From: Dictyobacter formicarum
Lineage (GTDB): Bacteria; Chloroflexota; Ktedonobacteria; Ktedonobacterales; Ktedonobacteraceae
Direction of reading: 5' to 3'
NCBI RefSeq assembly: GCF_016587435.1
Contig: NZ_BNJJ01000004.1
Span: forward strand, 310,001 to 374,000
DNA length: 64,000 nucleotides
Below, in pieces: positions 1 through 8,845 of the stretch. The notes beneath the pieces are model-generated. The model did not search any database, was not told the DNA's origin, and saw only the letters and a program-made list of their open reading frames with translations. Position 1 is the first letter of the stretch; every line of letters starts with the position of its first letter. Position numbers and translations under genes: made by a program.

Positions 1-2
1 GC

Positions 3-755
3 CTGATTGGTTTTGGCCTTTTCTATGTGCCCATCTGTTTTGCTGCTGCTTTTGAGCCTGGCTGGCTCGTGGCCGGCACCTGGCAAATCACTATTATTGC
101 TGGAACCTTGCTAGTTCCCTTCTTTCATGAAACGGTGGCTACGCCATATGGACCTAAGAAAGTCAGGAAGCGTTTGCCACGTCGTGGTTTACTGTTGTCA
201 TTGCTGATTGTGCTGGGCGTTGGCGTGATGCAATTTGAACATGCCACGCATATTGCTGGACGAGATATATTCTTTGGTGTCGTACCAATTGTCGTGGCGG
301 CCTTTGCCTATCCATTAGGAAACCGCAAGATGATGAAGGTATGTGAAGGCAAGTTCGATACATACCAGCGTGTGCTCGGTATGACTATCTGTAGCCTGCC
401 GCTCTGGCTAGGTCTCTCGATATATGGCTGGTTCACGGTCGGCCCACCCAGCGCAGGCCAATCTTTGCAGGCCTTGATTGTAGCTATATCCTCAGGCGTG
501 ATTGCCACCATCCTCTTTTTTAGCGCCACCGACATGGTCAAGGGCAGCCTGCATCATCTGGCAGCCGTTGAAGCTACCCAGGCCGGTGAAGTGCTGTTTA
601 CCCTGATCGGCGAAGTCCTCTTCTTTTCGGCCGCACTTCCCACACTGATCTCACTAGGTGGTATGTTGCTAGTTCTCACTGGCATGATCTTGCACAGCCT
701 GGCTTCGTCCAAGAATGAACTTGTAGTCGTCGCTCAGACCACCACCGAACTATAA
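3..755 (+). CDS. EmrE-like multidrug/DMT transporter, 5' truncated
   Basis: An integral membrane protein of the drug/metabolite transporter superfamily, resembling the longer multidrug-resistance efflux (EmrE-type) family. The reading frame is open to the window edge, so the N-terminus lies outside; a GTG at 27 would be the first in-window start but is probably internal. Hydrophobic segments alternate with short basic loops (for example KKVRKRLPRR near residue 58). The repeated-helix arrangement and the C-terminal stretch ending LVLTGMILHSLAS fit this superfamily. Substrate cannot be read from the sequence. Family call moderately sure, function not. Confidence 0.7.
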   Translation: MIGFGLFYVPICFAAAFEPGWLVAGTWQITIIAGTLLVPFFHETVATPYGPKKVRKRLPRRGLLLSLLIVLGVGVMQFEHATHIAGRDIFFGVVPIVVAAFAYPLGNRKMMKVCEGKFDTYQRVLGMTICSLPLWLGLSIYGWFTVGPPSAGQSLQALIVAISSGVIATILFFSATDMVKGSLHHLAAVEATQAGEVLFTLIGEVLFFSAALPTLISLGGMLLVLTGMILHSLASSKNELVVVAQTTTEL

Positions 756-810
756 CAAGGACCGAAGCACCCATCATGTATCCATGCGGCCTACGCTAAT
801 GCCTCCGAAG

Positions 811-890
811 CATGAAATGGAAAATATAAATGACGACCACGTCTCCATAACACGAAACGGAAAAATATAAAATGCGTCACGTTTCGTGTT
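811..890. repeat. Short tandem and inverted repeat (ACACGAAACG family)
   Basis: Two imperfect direct copies, CATGAAATGGAAAATATAAA and CACGAAACGGAAAAATATAA, follow each other. The second is closed by an inverted repeat, AACACGAAACG at 849-859 against CGTTTCGTGTT at 880-890. The same terminal sequence bounds the fold-back element at 35451-35726, so this may be a small relative or remnant of it. Confidence 0.6.
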
Positions 891-993
891 CGAGGAGCGT
901 TCGCATATGGGCGTGTGCGTGGACGGGCTTACGTGTGGTGTGGGCGTTGGTGTAGGCGTGAGATTTGACCTTTCTAGAGGCGAATATGTATGC

Positions 994-1022
994 TTGACTT
1001 TTAAATGAGGGTCCAGTATACT
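994..1022 (+). promoter_or_regulatory. Sigma-70-type promoter
   Basis: TTGACT (994-999) and TATACT (1017-1022) are separated by exactly 17 bp, close to the housekeeping consensus. The nearest downstream start with a ribosome binding site is the 13-codon ORF at 1057; the RNHCP gene at 1549 lies further on. Confidence 0.5.
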
Positions 1023-1056
1023 GATCAGGCAATCTTGCTTTCTAGAAAGGGATTTT

Positions 1057-1098
1057 ATGCAAGTCCTCTCAATTAAATTTGTGGCGGGTGGGCGCTAA
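1057..1098 (+). CDS. Possible 13-residue peptide (MQVLSIKFVAGGR)
   Basis: A tiny open frame starting with ATG, with GAAAGGG about five bases upstream and a consensus-like promoter 35 bases before it. Its product would be MQVLSIKFVAGGR. It could be a leader peptide, a remnant of a longer gene, or chance. There is no family evidence; it is listed because promoter, ribosome binding site and start line up. Confidence 0.2.
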   Translation: MQVLSIKFVAGGR

Positions 1099-1548
1099 TT
1101 ACTGTGCAGATCTGTACAGTTTTGATCGTGAAGTAACGTTCATTAGATGGGCATGCACGAGATATGTATGCAGCTAATGATTGGTTATGATTTCCTTTTG
1201 CTATGTGGTTTTGGCGTAACAAATAGCGATAAGCCACGACATAGTTTTGCAGCGAACCTCCACAAATCTCTCCACTCTTTTCCTTAATTTTCTGTGCACC
1301 TTTTTTTGCATGATCCCGGGCATTATTGTGCCCAGATGGTGCGCGCGCGTACACAGCATCTCCACTTTTTAATTGGCCGTCAGGCACTGGAAGGGAAGTC
1401 ATTTCATGAGTACCAGTATGTTAACAATACGTCTTGTCCTCTCTTTGGTTTTTTGCGCCACAGTACAGGCTGCACTACGAGCAGCAGTGGCGCCATGGCG
1501 ATCGAAAAAACATTCACTTTTTGTTGACAGAAAAGATGAGGACAACCA

Positions 1549-2004
1549 TTGCGCACAACACGCAGACATACCAATAACGACTATCGAGAGTACTCAATTC
1601 ATAAACCCACACGCCAGCACCGGCATAACCGTTCCACGAACGACGTGTTTAAATGCAAAAACTGCCGCCGCTTTATTGGTCCCTTGCCGTATGGCGGCCA
1701 TCATAGAAACCATTGTCCATTTTGTCTCTACTCTTGTCATGTGGACGAGAGTAAGGGTGACCGCCTGAACGCATGCAGTGCCAGGATGGCGCCGATTGGC
1801 TATTTTCAGCGGCCAAATGGCGAATATGTGCTGGTCCACCGTTGCCTGGGCTGTGACTTTGAGCGCTTCAATCGCATCGCAGGCGATGATAACTTTGACC
1901 TGCTGCTCACTCTGCCAGAGTTGCCGCCGCGCACCAGTCGGGACGTGAAACTGCAGCGTATCCAGCAGCAGTTGGAATCTTCAGAACTGGCTGAAACTGA
2001 ATAG
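1549..2004 (+). CDS. RNHCP domain protein
   Basis: A 151-residue zinc-ribbon-like protein with the RNHCP signature: FKCKNC near residue 34, then HRNHCPFCLYSCHVD near residue 52, giving CxxC pairs and histidines suited to zinc. Family members are small and of unknown biochemical role. The start is TTG at 1549, supported by GAGGA six bases upstream; in-frame ATG codons occur only later. The first 30 residues are Arg/His/Asn-rich and unlike the family core, so a later start is possible. The C-terminal 30 residues form a charged helix. A hairpin follows the stop. Confidence 0.8.
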   Translation: MRTTRRHTNNDYREYSIHKPTRQHRHNRSTNDVFKCKNCRRFIGPLPYGGHHRNHCPFCLYSCHVDESKGDRLNACSARMAPIGYFQRPNGEYVLVHRCLGCDFERFNRIAGDDNFDLLLTLPELPPRTSRDVKLQRIQQQLESSELAETE

Positions 2005-2019
2005 CATTGTTTGATATAG

Positions 2020-2058
2020 TGACCCCATATTTCCCTTTACATAGAGAAATATGGGGTC
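2020..2058 (+). terminator. Hairpin after the RNHCP gene
   Basis: TGACCCCATATTTC at 2020-2033 pairs perfectly with GAAATATGGGGTCA at 2045-2058, an 11-nt loop between. No clear T-run follows, so termination is likely but not certain. Confidence 0.5.
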
Positions 2059-2189
2059 ATCATATTGCGTTACGGCGCAACGAAGATCATTTTTCGTCGC
2101 TTCTTAAACACCACCGATATGAAATGTTTGCTAGCAACGAACAGGCGCAAATGCTTGAGGAGAAAGGAAAATTTTTGTAGTGAGAAGCG

Positions 2190-2777
2190 ATGGACGAGAC
2201 AAAACAGGCAGGAAGAATGTATAATACTCAAAAGTCATGTGTAACAAACGCACATAGCGGAAGGTCTGGTAGGATGATCAAGAGGGATAATTTTTTGATC
2301 CTGCTTATTTTAGTGTGCTCGATTTTTATCATGTATACGCTACTGAATAATCACCTGCTGCACATCATGCGTTACATTATAGCAATCGAGGCGGTCTTAT
2401 TTATCATCATATTTTTCGTAGAGAGCTGGAACAGTAGCGTTTCCTGGCGACTGAAGGGTCAGATGATCCTCTGCTTACTTCCCCTTATTGGCCTTTTGAT
2501 TGTACTCTTTCCCTTTTTAGGGAGCGCCTATGTCCAGGTCCCTTCCCAGGACCCAACAGTAAAGGTCTTAAATGTGATCAGCAATTATTGGGAAGCAGGT
2601 TGGGGCTGCGTACTTCTTTGTTGCGTGACGGTTTTTGCGCTTAAAGTGCAAAAATTTTATCACGAGGTCGTAAACATCAAATCCGTCGATATACCAAAAC
2701 CAGCCCCACAGGTGCCGCGTCGTCGGCGCGTCGTTTATTTTGCCGAAGAAGGTTCGTATGGTCAGGAAGAGTCGTAG
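2190..2777 (+). CDS. Unrecognised small membrane protein
   Basis: Up to 195 residues. Four hydrophobic segments are visible (around residues 34-53, 58-76, 88-108 and 136-154), then a basic-proline hinge (PRRRRVV) and an acidic end. The family is not recognised. The first 28 residues are polar and may be untranslated: the methionine at 2274 (MIKRDN) immediately precedes the first helix and is a reasonable alternative start. It stands alone between two intergenic spaces, so context gives no function. Probably a real gene, from its sustained hydrophobicity pattern. Confidence 0.5.
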   Translation: MDETKQAGRMYNTQKSCVTNAHSGRSGRMIKRDNFLILLILVCSIFIMYTLLNNHLLHIMRYIIAIEAVLFIIIFFVESWNSSVSWRLKGQMILCLLPLIGLLIVLFPFLGSAYVQVPSQDPTVKVLNVISNYWEAGWGCVLLCCVTVFALKVQKFYHEVVNIKSVDIPKPAPQVPRRRRVVYFAEEGSYGQEES

Positions 2778-3541
2778 GAAAAAGCATCACTCATTAACCG
2801 GCTTCTTTTTAGTATGGATGTGGTAGAAAAATTCAGGAGGAGTTGCATGGCGTCTGGCTAATTTTATTGACCGCGCATAGATTGCGTAAAATCTCTTGCC
2901 TGACCAGGAGTATAATTAGAAGTAGAACGAGTAGAAATTTAATCTTTTATGTACTTCTGGCAGGTGGGAATTGTTTGTATATGTATAATAGTTAAGAGAC
3001 CCGTTTGCTCCTATCCTTTCTACCTGATATAGGGGTACTCAATATAGTAGGGCGGGCCTCTCTCTTTTATGTGGATTAAAGCTATAGGGGTTTGAATATT
3101 CAAAGTATGTACAAACGTGCAAAGCAAAATCTATAACTATATTAGATATAGAATAGCAATTTTGCCGTACCTGAGTTCTAAGCGGTTTTTGTGAAATATT
3201 TTGTCGCTGACCAGATTCTCTCCTTGTTTTATTGCCTCCTTCTTTTGATTGCATCTAGTTTTATCTCCTGAAAATCTCTGGCATATATATCAGGAAGAAT
3301 GATTTTCTTATAGTAAACGATCAGGTTTAATCTACATTCAATCAAACAGCATATTTATGATGTAAACTATAATGGGAGATGTGATAGACTTTAATTGTCA
3401 TCAATCAGTATATGATTGACGACATTGCCATAAGGTATTTCTTGGATAGTTATTTATGCGGTCTTTCTGTCTTGCTTTGTGCTTATGACTCGTGTAAAGT
3501 GAGGTAGAAGATTTGGTCGTACTGAAGAAGGTGGGGATCAT
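2778..3541. other. AT-rich intergenic stretch of about 0.76 kb
   Basis: I see no gene here. Short minus-strand frames at 3039-3254 and 3401-3586 lack ribosome binding sites and family features. The region presumably carries the promoter of the trehalose gene, but no -35/-10 pair stands out clearly. Confidence 0.5.
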
Positions 3542-5065
3542 ATGTCTACAGCAACCAGAAAAAAACCTCAGACTGGACAAGACCAATTATCTATAGAGGC
3601 TGACCGTCTTATTATTGCCACCAATCGTGGCCCCGTTGAGTATTTCAAGACGAAGGAAGGTCAGATCAAATCACGCCGGGGATCGGGAGGCGTCGTCACC
3701 GCATTGACGAGCACAGTCAGTAAGGTCAACTCTACCTGGGTTGCCCTGGCTATGACCGAAGGTGATCGCGAAGCCCTCAAGTCCGCGGAAGATGGTGTTA
3801 TGCCCTCTCCTATCCGCGATATTGATGTGCGCCTGCGCTATGTTACGGTTCCTAAAACTACTTATCGTAAGCACTATGACATGATGAGTAATCGTGTTCT
3901 CTGGTTTACGCAACATTATTTATTAGAGCAAGGCGAGGATGTCTTTCCTTTTGAGAAGATGCAGGATATCTGGAATAAAGGTTACTATCAGGTCAACAAA
4001 GCTATCGCGGACGCTGTAGGTGCGGAAATTACCAGCCAGGAATCAAAAGCTCTGGTCATGTTGCACGATTACCATCTGTACCTGGCTTCTGGCATGATTC
4101 GCCAGCAGCATCCTTCGGTGGCGATGCAGCAATTTATTCATATTCCGTGGCCCGAACATCGCTACTGGGCTTCCTCGCTGCCGACCGAGATAACCAAAGA
4201 TATTTTTCGTGGCTTACTGGGTAATGATATTCTTGGTTTTCAAACGCGTGGAGACGCGCATAATTTCCTGGAAGGTGTGCACGCCTTTGTCGATGATGCC
4301 GAAGTCGATTTAGAGCAGCGCCGTGTGATTTTTAACGATCACCAGACCTTTGTGCGTGATTATCCGATCTCTATTTCGGTCTCCGATGAGCGTCGCCTGG
4401 TGCGTAGCAATGCAGGCAAACATGCTGCCGAAAAAATTAAGCCCTTGCTGAACAAATATACACTGATGCGTGTCGATCGCATTGAGCCCACCAAAAATAT
4501 TGTGCAGGGCTTCCTGGCTTATGAGACCTTGCTGGAGCAGCATCCGGAGCTACACGGACAAACGACCTTCCTGGCCTTTCTGATCCCTTCACGCCAATCT
4601 CTTCCTCTCTATCGGGAATATCACAATGAGACCATGAAAGTGATCGAAGAGATCAATAAGAAATATGGCACCAAGGATTGGGAGCCCATCCATACCTTTG
4701 TACAAAATGATCGCACCACTGCCCTGGCGGCGCTGCAATTCTACGATGTCTTGCTCGTAAATTCTGTGATCGATGGCATGAATCTGGTGGCTAAAGAAGG
4801 AGCGGCCGTCAATACAAACGATGGTGTGCTGGTGCTCTCTCGTACCAGCGGCGCTTTCCAGCAGTTAGAAAATGCTTCGATCGCCATATCGCCAGCCAGC
4901 CGCAACGAAACTGCTGATGCTCTCTATAAAGCATTGATGCTCCCCAGGGAAGAAAGGAAGCTACTGGCCGAGCGCGCTCGCCATGAAGTAGAAACCGACG
5001 ATCTACGTACCTGGATGACCCAGCAGATTAATGACGTCAATGACTTGCTACATATCCACAACTGA
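3542..5065 (+). CDS. otsA: Trehalose-6-phosphate synthase (GT20)
   Basis: Makes trehalose 6-phosphate from a nucleotide-activated glucose (UDP- or GDP-glucose) and glucose 6-phosphate, the first step of trehalose synthesis for osmotic and desiccation protection. At 507 residues it fits the GT20 family. Visible hallmarks are ATNRGPVEY with RRGSGG near the N-terminus (acceptor loop), HDYHLYL, the IPWPEHRYW segment, the RVDRIEPTKNI donor-site segment and DGMNLVAKEG near the C-terminus. GGTGGGG lies just upstream of the ATG. No trehalose-6-phosphate phosphatase is adjacent; it must be elsewhere or supplied by another phosphatase. A strong hairpin follows. Confidence 0.93.
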   Translation: MSTATRKKPQTGQDQLSIEADRLIIATNRGPVEYFKTKEGQIKSRRGSGGVVTALTSTVSKVNSTWVALAMTEGDREALKSAEDGVMPSPIRDIDVRLRYVTVPKTTYRKHYDMMSNRVLWFTQHYLLEQGEDVFPFEKMQDIWNKGYYQVNKAIADAVGAEITSQESKALVMLHDYHLYLASGMIRQQHPSVAMQQFIHIPWPEHRYWASSLPTEITKDIFRGLLGNDILGFQTRGDAHNFLEGVHAFVDDAEVDLEQRRVIFNDHQTFVRDYPISISVSDERRLVRSNAGKHAAEKIKPLLNKYTLMRVDRIEPTKNIVQGFLAYETLLEQHPELHGQTTFLAFLIPSRQSLPLYREYHNETMKVIEEINKKYGTKDWEPIHTFVQNDRTTALAALQFYDVLLVNSVIDGMNLVAKEGAAVNTNDGVLVLSRTSGAFQQLENASIAISPASRNETADALYKALMLPREERKLLAERARHEVETDDLRTWMTQQINDVNDLLHIHN

Positions 5066-5079
5066 TTTATTTTCATATC

Positions 5080-5125
5080 ACAGCAAGAGAGGCAGCGGTC
5101 ACGATACCGCTGCCTCTCTTGCTGT
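5080..5125. terminator. Strong 20-bp hairpin after otsA
   Basis: A perfect 20-bp stem (5080-5099 with 5106-5125) and a 6-nt loop lie between the convergent otsA and minus-strand hydrolase genes. It probably terminates both directions. Confidence 0.75.
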
Positions 5126-5185
5126 GGTGCACTCGAATATTCAGAGATATGATATTTAGAGCATAGCGTCCGGGGTTGCTGGTTA

Positions 5186-6205
5186 TTAAGCCGTTAGATC
5201 GGGGTCCTGAAGCATTGGATTGTTCAGGGCAGCTATCTGACTGGCCTGGAGGAGCGTCTCAAAAATCTGGCTGGCGACCAGCTCGTTTGTCCAATAGCTA
5301 TTGTGTGCCTTGCCGCCAAAGAGCGCAATCTCGGCGACCTCTCCTACAATTTGTGTATTGAGGAGAGGATCAAGGATGCCTGGTTCTTGCGTCAGGACAT
5401 CATTGATCTCTAACAGCTCCTGCTGTGGGTCAATCATGGCATAGAGCAAATCTTCTAGAGGATACGCCACAGGATCACCGGGATGGATGTAGTTGCGCCA
5501 TGGCAGTTTGCGCCTTAGAATCGTGTGTAACGCCGTAAGGAGCTGCTGCAGTCTGGGAGTAATATCATGCGTGTTCGGTATGCTATCCATAACGCCATTG
5601 CCATTTTTGATCATGATCAGACTGAAGATACTGATTGGCGAGCCCATGGTGTGGATGCTACAGAGAGGTAAACCCTGGCCAGGCTGAGCACCTAAACCAA
5701 AGATAGCCTCACGTATCTCTTCAACGCCCTGATAGTCAGAGGTTTTTTCGGGATCCCAGCGGGCGCTGAAGAGCGCATCATACAGAATAACTGTTCCCAT
5801 ACTATGCGTGACCAGGTGAAAGCGATCACCTGGACGAGGACCAGGCCTGCCATTCTGCCGCAGACCTGCTATGGTTTGCAGGCGTAATCTTTCAATCACT
5901 TTGATACCCGCAAAGCGACTAATATAGAGGGCCGCATCACCGGTAAATTGCAGAAGCTGATTGCTGCGAACACCGATAAAATTCATCTTTTTCCAGAGTG
6001 GAGAACGTTCGTAGAATTGCAGCAATGCTGCTTCATCCGCTTGATTCACATCTCCCCAATAGAGCGGAATCATATTGAGGTCTAATGGATTGTCCAGTGT
6101 TTCATTTTGCCGATACAACTGTTTAATTAAGGCGTCTGCATAGGTCGGTTCAACACCTGCCTCGCGAGTGTTAACGCCATGGATGAAGATGATGTGGTCC
6201 GTCAT
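5186..6205 (-). CDS. Alpha/beta-hydrolase (lipase-like) of unknown substrate
   Basis: A 339-residue cytoplasmic-looking protein. The N-terminus IIFIHGVNTR resembles the first strand and oxyanion loop of alpha/beta hydrolases, and THSMGT near residue 135 is the nucleophile elbow (GxSxG variant with Thr first). MGSPIS further on resembles the segment after the nucleophile in lipases of the PGAP1/DUF type. No signal peptide. AAGGGAAC lies upstream of the ATG. Convergent with otsA. Substrate unknown; an esterase or phospholipase-like role is inferred only from the fold. Confidence 0.7.
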   Translation of the reverse strand: MTDHIIFIHGVNTREAGVEPTYADALIKQLYRQNETLDNPLDLNMIPLYWGDVNQADEAALLQFYERSPLWKKMNFIGVRSNQLLQFTGDAALYISRFAGIKVIERLRLQTIAGLRQNGRPGPRPGDRFHLVTHSMGTVILYDALFSARWDPEKTSDYQGVEEIREAIFGLGAQPGQGLPLCSIHTMGSPISIFSLIMIKNGNGVMDSIPNTHDITPRLQQLLTALHTILRRKLPWRNYIHPGDPVAYPLEDLLYAMIDPQQELLEINDVLTQEPGILDPLLNTQIVGEVAEIALFGGKAHNSYWTNELVASQIFETLLQASQIAALNNPMLQDPDLTA

Positions 6206-6352
6206 GGGCGTGTTCCCTTTGATGCAGCTTCAGTGCCGCTCTGGATAGGGGGAAATGCTACTTTTACAGTTTTGCATTACTGATACACATATCTGTATAT
6301 TAGACGTATAACAGTAATTTTTTTTGAGGCTAATGATACTGACCAGCCAGCC

Positions 6353-7279
6353 TTATTGATGGAGCGTTTTGGTCTCCAGCGAAGTAGCGATGGAGGCCGT
6401 GATGATCAAGAGCATGGCCACCAGGTCGCGCGCCGTAATGAGCTCGTGGAGAAATAGAAAGCCGATCATGGCGGCCATCGCTGGCTCTACGCTCATGAAG
6501 ATACCAAAGACACGCGATGGTAAGCGGCGCAGTGCTTCCATCTCCAGCGAAAAGGGGATGATGGTTGAGAGCACGGAGACGGCCAGGCCAATCAATAAGA
6601 TAGATGGCTTAAAGACCATTGGTCCGCCTGTAGCAATGCCAAAGGGAGCGATCAGGCAGGCCGAGACCAGCATTGAGAGCGCCAACCCCTGTCCACCAGA
6701 GAAGGCACGCCCAACCTGCACATTGGAGATAATATAGACTCCCCAGAAGATGCCCGCGATGAGAGCAAAGATGGCGCCAATCAGATCGACATTGGTCGTT
6801 CCAATCGGTGCCAGCAAAATAATGCCTGTGGCGGCCAGGGCTGCCCATAGCAGATCTTTCAGGCGGCGAGACTGCAAGAGCGCCACTCCCAGCGGTCCCA
6901 CAAATTCAAGCGTCACCGCGATCCCTAAAGGAATACGATTGATTGCCATATAAAAAGAGGCGTTCATACAGGTAATGGCGACTCCAAATATAATGCTCAA
7001 TCCGATTTGTCGACGGGTAAGATGTCGAATATCTGGACGCCAGAAGAGCAACAACAGGATGGCCGCAAACCCCAGGCGCAAAAAAGTCGCCCCCAGTGGT
7101 CCAATGCTCTGGAACAGACTTTTACTTACGGTCGCGCCCGTCTGGACCGAGACCATGGCCAGCAGCGCAAAAATCTGAGGCGGTATTTTCTTCATCAAAG
7201 TGGTAGTGTGCTGTGGTTGCGGATGGGTAATTTCTTCGGTGACAGAAGGTAGTTCAGGCGATGATAGATTTTTCTGCAT
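6353..7279 (-). CDS. RhtA-like EamA-family amino-acid exporter
   Basis: A ten-helix drug/metabolite transporter. It resembles RhtA-type threonine/homoserine exporters: IPFSLEMEALRRLPSR and FGIFMSVEPAMAA correspond to the conserved block before the last helices of that subgroup. I place the start at the ATG at 7279 (MQKNLSS, 308 residues), because GAGGA lies five bases upstream; a longer frame upstream has no such site. About 28 polar residues precede the first helix. It stands alone on the minus strand. Substrate is family-based inference. Confidence 0.75.
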   Translation of the reverse strand: MQKNLSSPELPSVTEEITHPQPQHTTTLMKKIPPQIFALLAMVSVQTGATVSKSLFQSIGPLGATFLRLGFAAILLLLFWRPDIRHLTRRQIGLSIIFGVAITCMNASFYMAINRIPLGIAVTLEFVGPLGVALLQSRRLKDLLWAALAATGIILLAPIGTTNVDLIGAIFALIAGIFWGVYIISNVQVGRAFSGGQGLALSMLVSACLIAPFGIATGGPMVFKPSILLIGLAVSVLSTIIPFSLEMEALRRLPSRVFGIFMSVEPAMAAMIGFLFLHELITARDLVAMLLIITASIATSLETKTLHQ

Positions 7280-7420
7280 TATATCCTCATTTTTATACGT
7301 TGGAGTACCAATTTGTATGTATCTTCTATAATACATAACCACAAGAGGGCGGCTTTTTAATTCGTATTATTAAATAATTCTTTATTATTATGTCATATTC
7401 GGCACTTAAAATGAATTTCT

Positions 7421-7828
7421 ATGGTGCAAAAGGGCTGCCCTGTGGCCAAAAGGGCTCGGGTGCGGAAATCAACCTTGAAAGATCCACACGAGAATCCTTT
7501 TAAGGCCAGCGCTATCGAGACGCATCACTATCCCATCGAGCGCAGCCTGCTCAACGCCTGCGATCCCAAGAAACTGCACATCACTTTTCCTCAGATTAAG
7601 GATCACCAGACTCTGGAAGAGTTCATTGATTCGGAAGATAACATCATGGTGCTCTGTGATATCCATCATCGCCATCCACACTATGGCATTCACCACTTGC
7701 TTGCCCAGGACTTCTTTATCCAGCCATACCTCTATAGTGGCTATCAGGTGGTTGCAGAGATGGAAGAACAGGAGAAAATTATGGCTGCCAACGAACGTGT
7801 AATTAAAAGACATACGACAAAGAGCTAG
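7421..7828 (+). CDS. HNH-like small protein, possibly 5' remodelled
   Basis: A 135-residue protein with ETHHYPIER near residue 33 and NIMVLCDIHHR near residue 74. This pair resembles the histidine and Cys/His halves of an HNH-type metal finger, although the second half has only one cysteine. Nuclease activity is not established. The N-terminal ten codons overlap GGCCAAAAGGGCTCGGGTGCG, and the 17-base part AAAAGGGCTCGGGTGCG recurs in the hairpin element at 8424-8440, suggesting an element fused to or truncated the 5' end. Stands alone. Confidence 0.45.
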   Translation: MVQKGCPVAKRARVRKSTLKDPHENPFKASAIETHHYPIERSLLNACDPKKLHITFPQIKDHQTLEEFIDSEDNIMVLCDIHHRHPHYGIHHLLAQDFFIQPYLYSGYQVVAEMEEQEKIMAANERVIKRHTTKS

Positions 7829-8008
7829 TATGTCGTTTACCTTTTGTAACATATGTGATCACTGATTCGTGCTGCTCAAGTAAAGAAAACTCTGTAGCGC
7901 TCATTGTCGTGTACACGGTCGGATCTGGAAACGTTTTGTTTGTGGTGCAGTGATAGGACAACCGTACAATAGTACAGTTGCAGCCATAATAAGGAGTAAC
8001 CAGTCTCT

Positions 8009-8236
8009 ATGTTTCCATATAATAATCAGATGCTCTCATTGATGTATATCCGTATGCTCTTGAAAGAGTCTGAGCAGAAGCGCATCCATGCACCTGTATC
8101 AAACAGGCATTTCTCCTGGCGGCGGGCCGGCAGATTGAGTGTAAGGAAACTGGGTATTTTGCTGATGCGAGTGGGCGGAAAGCTGGTGTATTGGGGAACT
8201 GTCCCCTATGATTCACCGCTGCCAGATGAGACGTAG
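8009..8236 (+). CDS. Unrecognised 75-residue basic protein
   Basis: A small basic protein with an Arg-rich centre (WRRAGRLSVRK) followed by an amphipathic stretch (LLMRVGGKLVYWG). AAGGAG lies 11 bases upstream of the ATG. The pattern, a basic helix then a short hydrophobic segment, recurs in small proteins of this phylum, but I cannot name a family. Isolated gene; function unknown. Confidence 0.4.
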   Translation: MFPYNNQMLSLMYIRMLLKESEQKRIHAPVSNRHFSWRRAGRLSVRKLGILLMRVGGKLVYWGTVPYDSPLPDET

Positions 8237-8365
8237 GTTTTGAGGGTGTTTGACTCCCCAGCTTCAAGCTGAAGCAAGGAGGAGGAGATCATGCCCCCGG
8301 CATGCTCGTGATGTCCCCGACATCCTCGTCAGCACCTATGACACTACGCGTTTACAGCGATCAAA

Positions 8366-8474
8366 AGCCCTTTTATACGTTGGTGCCGCATTCGCGCTTT
8401 GCGCGAATGCGGCACCAACGTATAAAAGGGCTCGGGTGCGCATGCGCCCGCACAGGGGCGCTTTACTTCCCATA
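8366..8474. repeat. Palindromic element, 32-bp perfect stem plus GC-rich arm
   Basis: Positions 8366-8397 and 8401-8432 are perfect reverse complements (32 bp) around a 3-nt TTT loop. A GC-rich arm follows, ending AGGGGCGCTTTACTTCCCAT (8454-8473). The reverse complement of this arm (21 identical bases with one more) opens the element at 25436. Part of a family listed at 8494, 25674, 28941, 34467 and 47506. Confidence 0.85.
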
Positions 8475-8493
8475 GTAATGGACTTCAGATACT

Positions 8494-8548
8494 TTCAATG
8501 GCTGGTACATGCAGGGCGCTGTGCACCCTGCATGTACCAGCCATTGAA
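8494..8548. repeat. Palindromic element, 23-bp stem
   Basis: 8494-8516 pairs perfectly with 8526-8548, loop CGCTGTGCA. The stem carries GGCTGGTACATGCAGGG. The next 60 bases again contain AGGGGCGCT, as after the neighbouring palindrome, so two units of the family lie in tandem in the 8237-8845 gap. Frames crossing this gap are repeat-derived. Confidence 0.8.
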
Positions 8549-8845
8549 CAAGAGATTGGGGACGCCTGCGCTCCCCAGGTCCAGGGGCGCTCTGAATAAA
8601 AAGGGTTCTGGTTGTGATTGCCCATTCTGGCTATTTCCTCTCCCTTTTTTTATCCTTATTTATGCCGCTTTTTCTTGTAGTCTTGACCCATGAAAAAGCT
8701 CTAGCATTAGCTCTACGTGTCTACTATCTGTGCCGATAAGTAGCCGAACAGGCTTGACAGCGGGTAGGGTCAGCGGATAGTCTCTTGAGAGACGTATCAA
8801 TAAAAGGACGTTTGAACTCACATTTTTATCGAAGGAGCGATTACT

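Larger units (their letters stand above)
756..1548. other. Intergenic stretch of about 0.8 kb
   Basis: No convincing protein gene of normal length. It holds a short tandem/inverted repeat (811-890), a G/T-rich run around 900-960, a promoter-like pair (994-1022) and a 13-codon micro-ORF behind it, each listed separately. Longer open frames on both strands here have no ribosome binding site and no recognisable sequence. Confidence 0.6.

Noticed and set aside
8250..8693. Open frame of 147 codons across the palindromes
   Set aside because: It runs through two perfect palindromes and their GC-rich arms; composition is repeat-driven and no family is visible.
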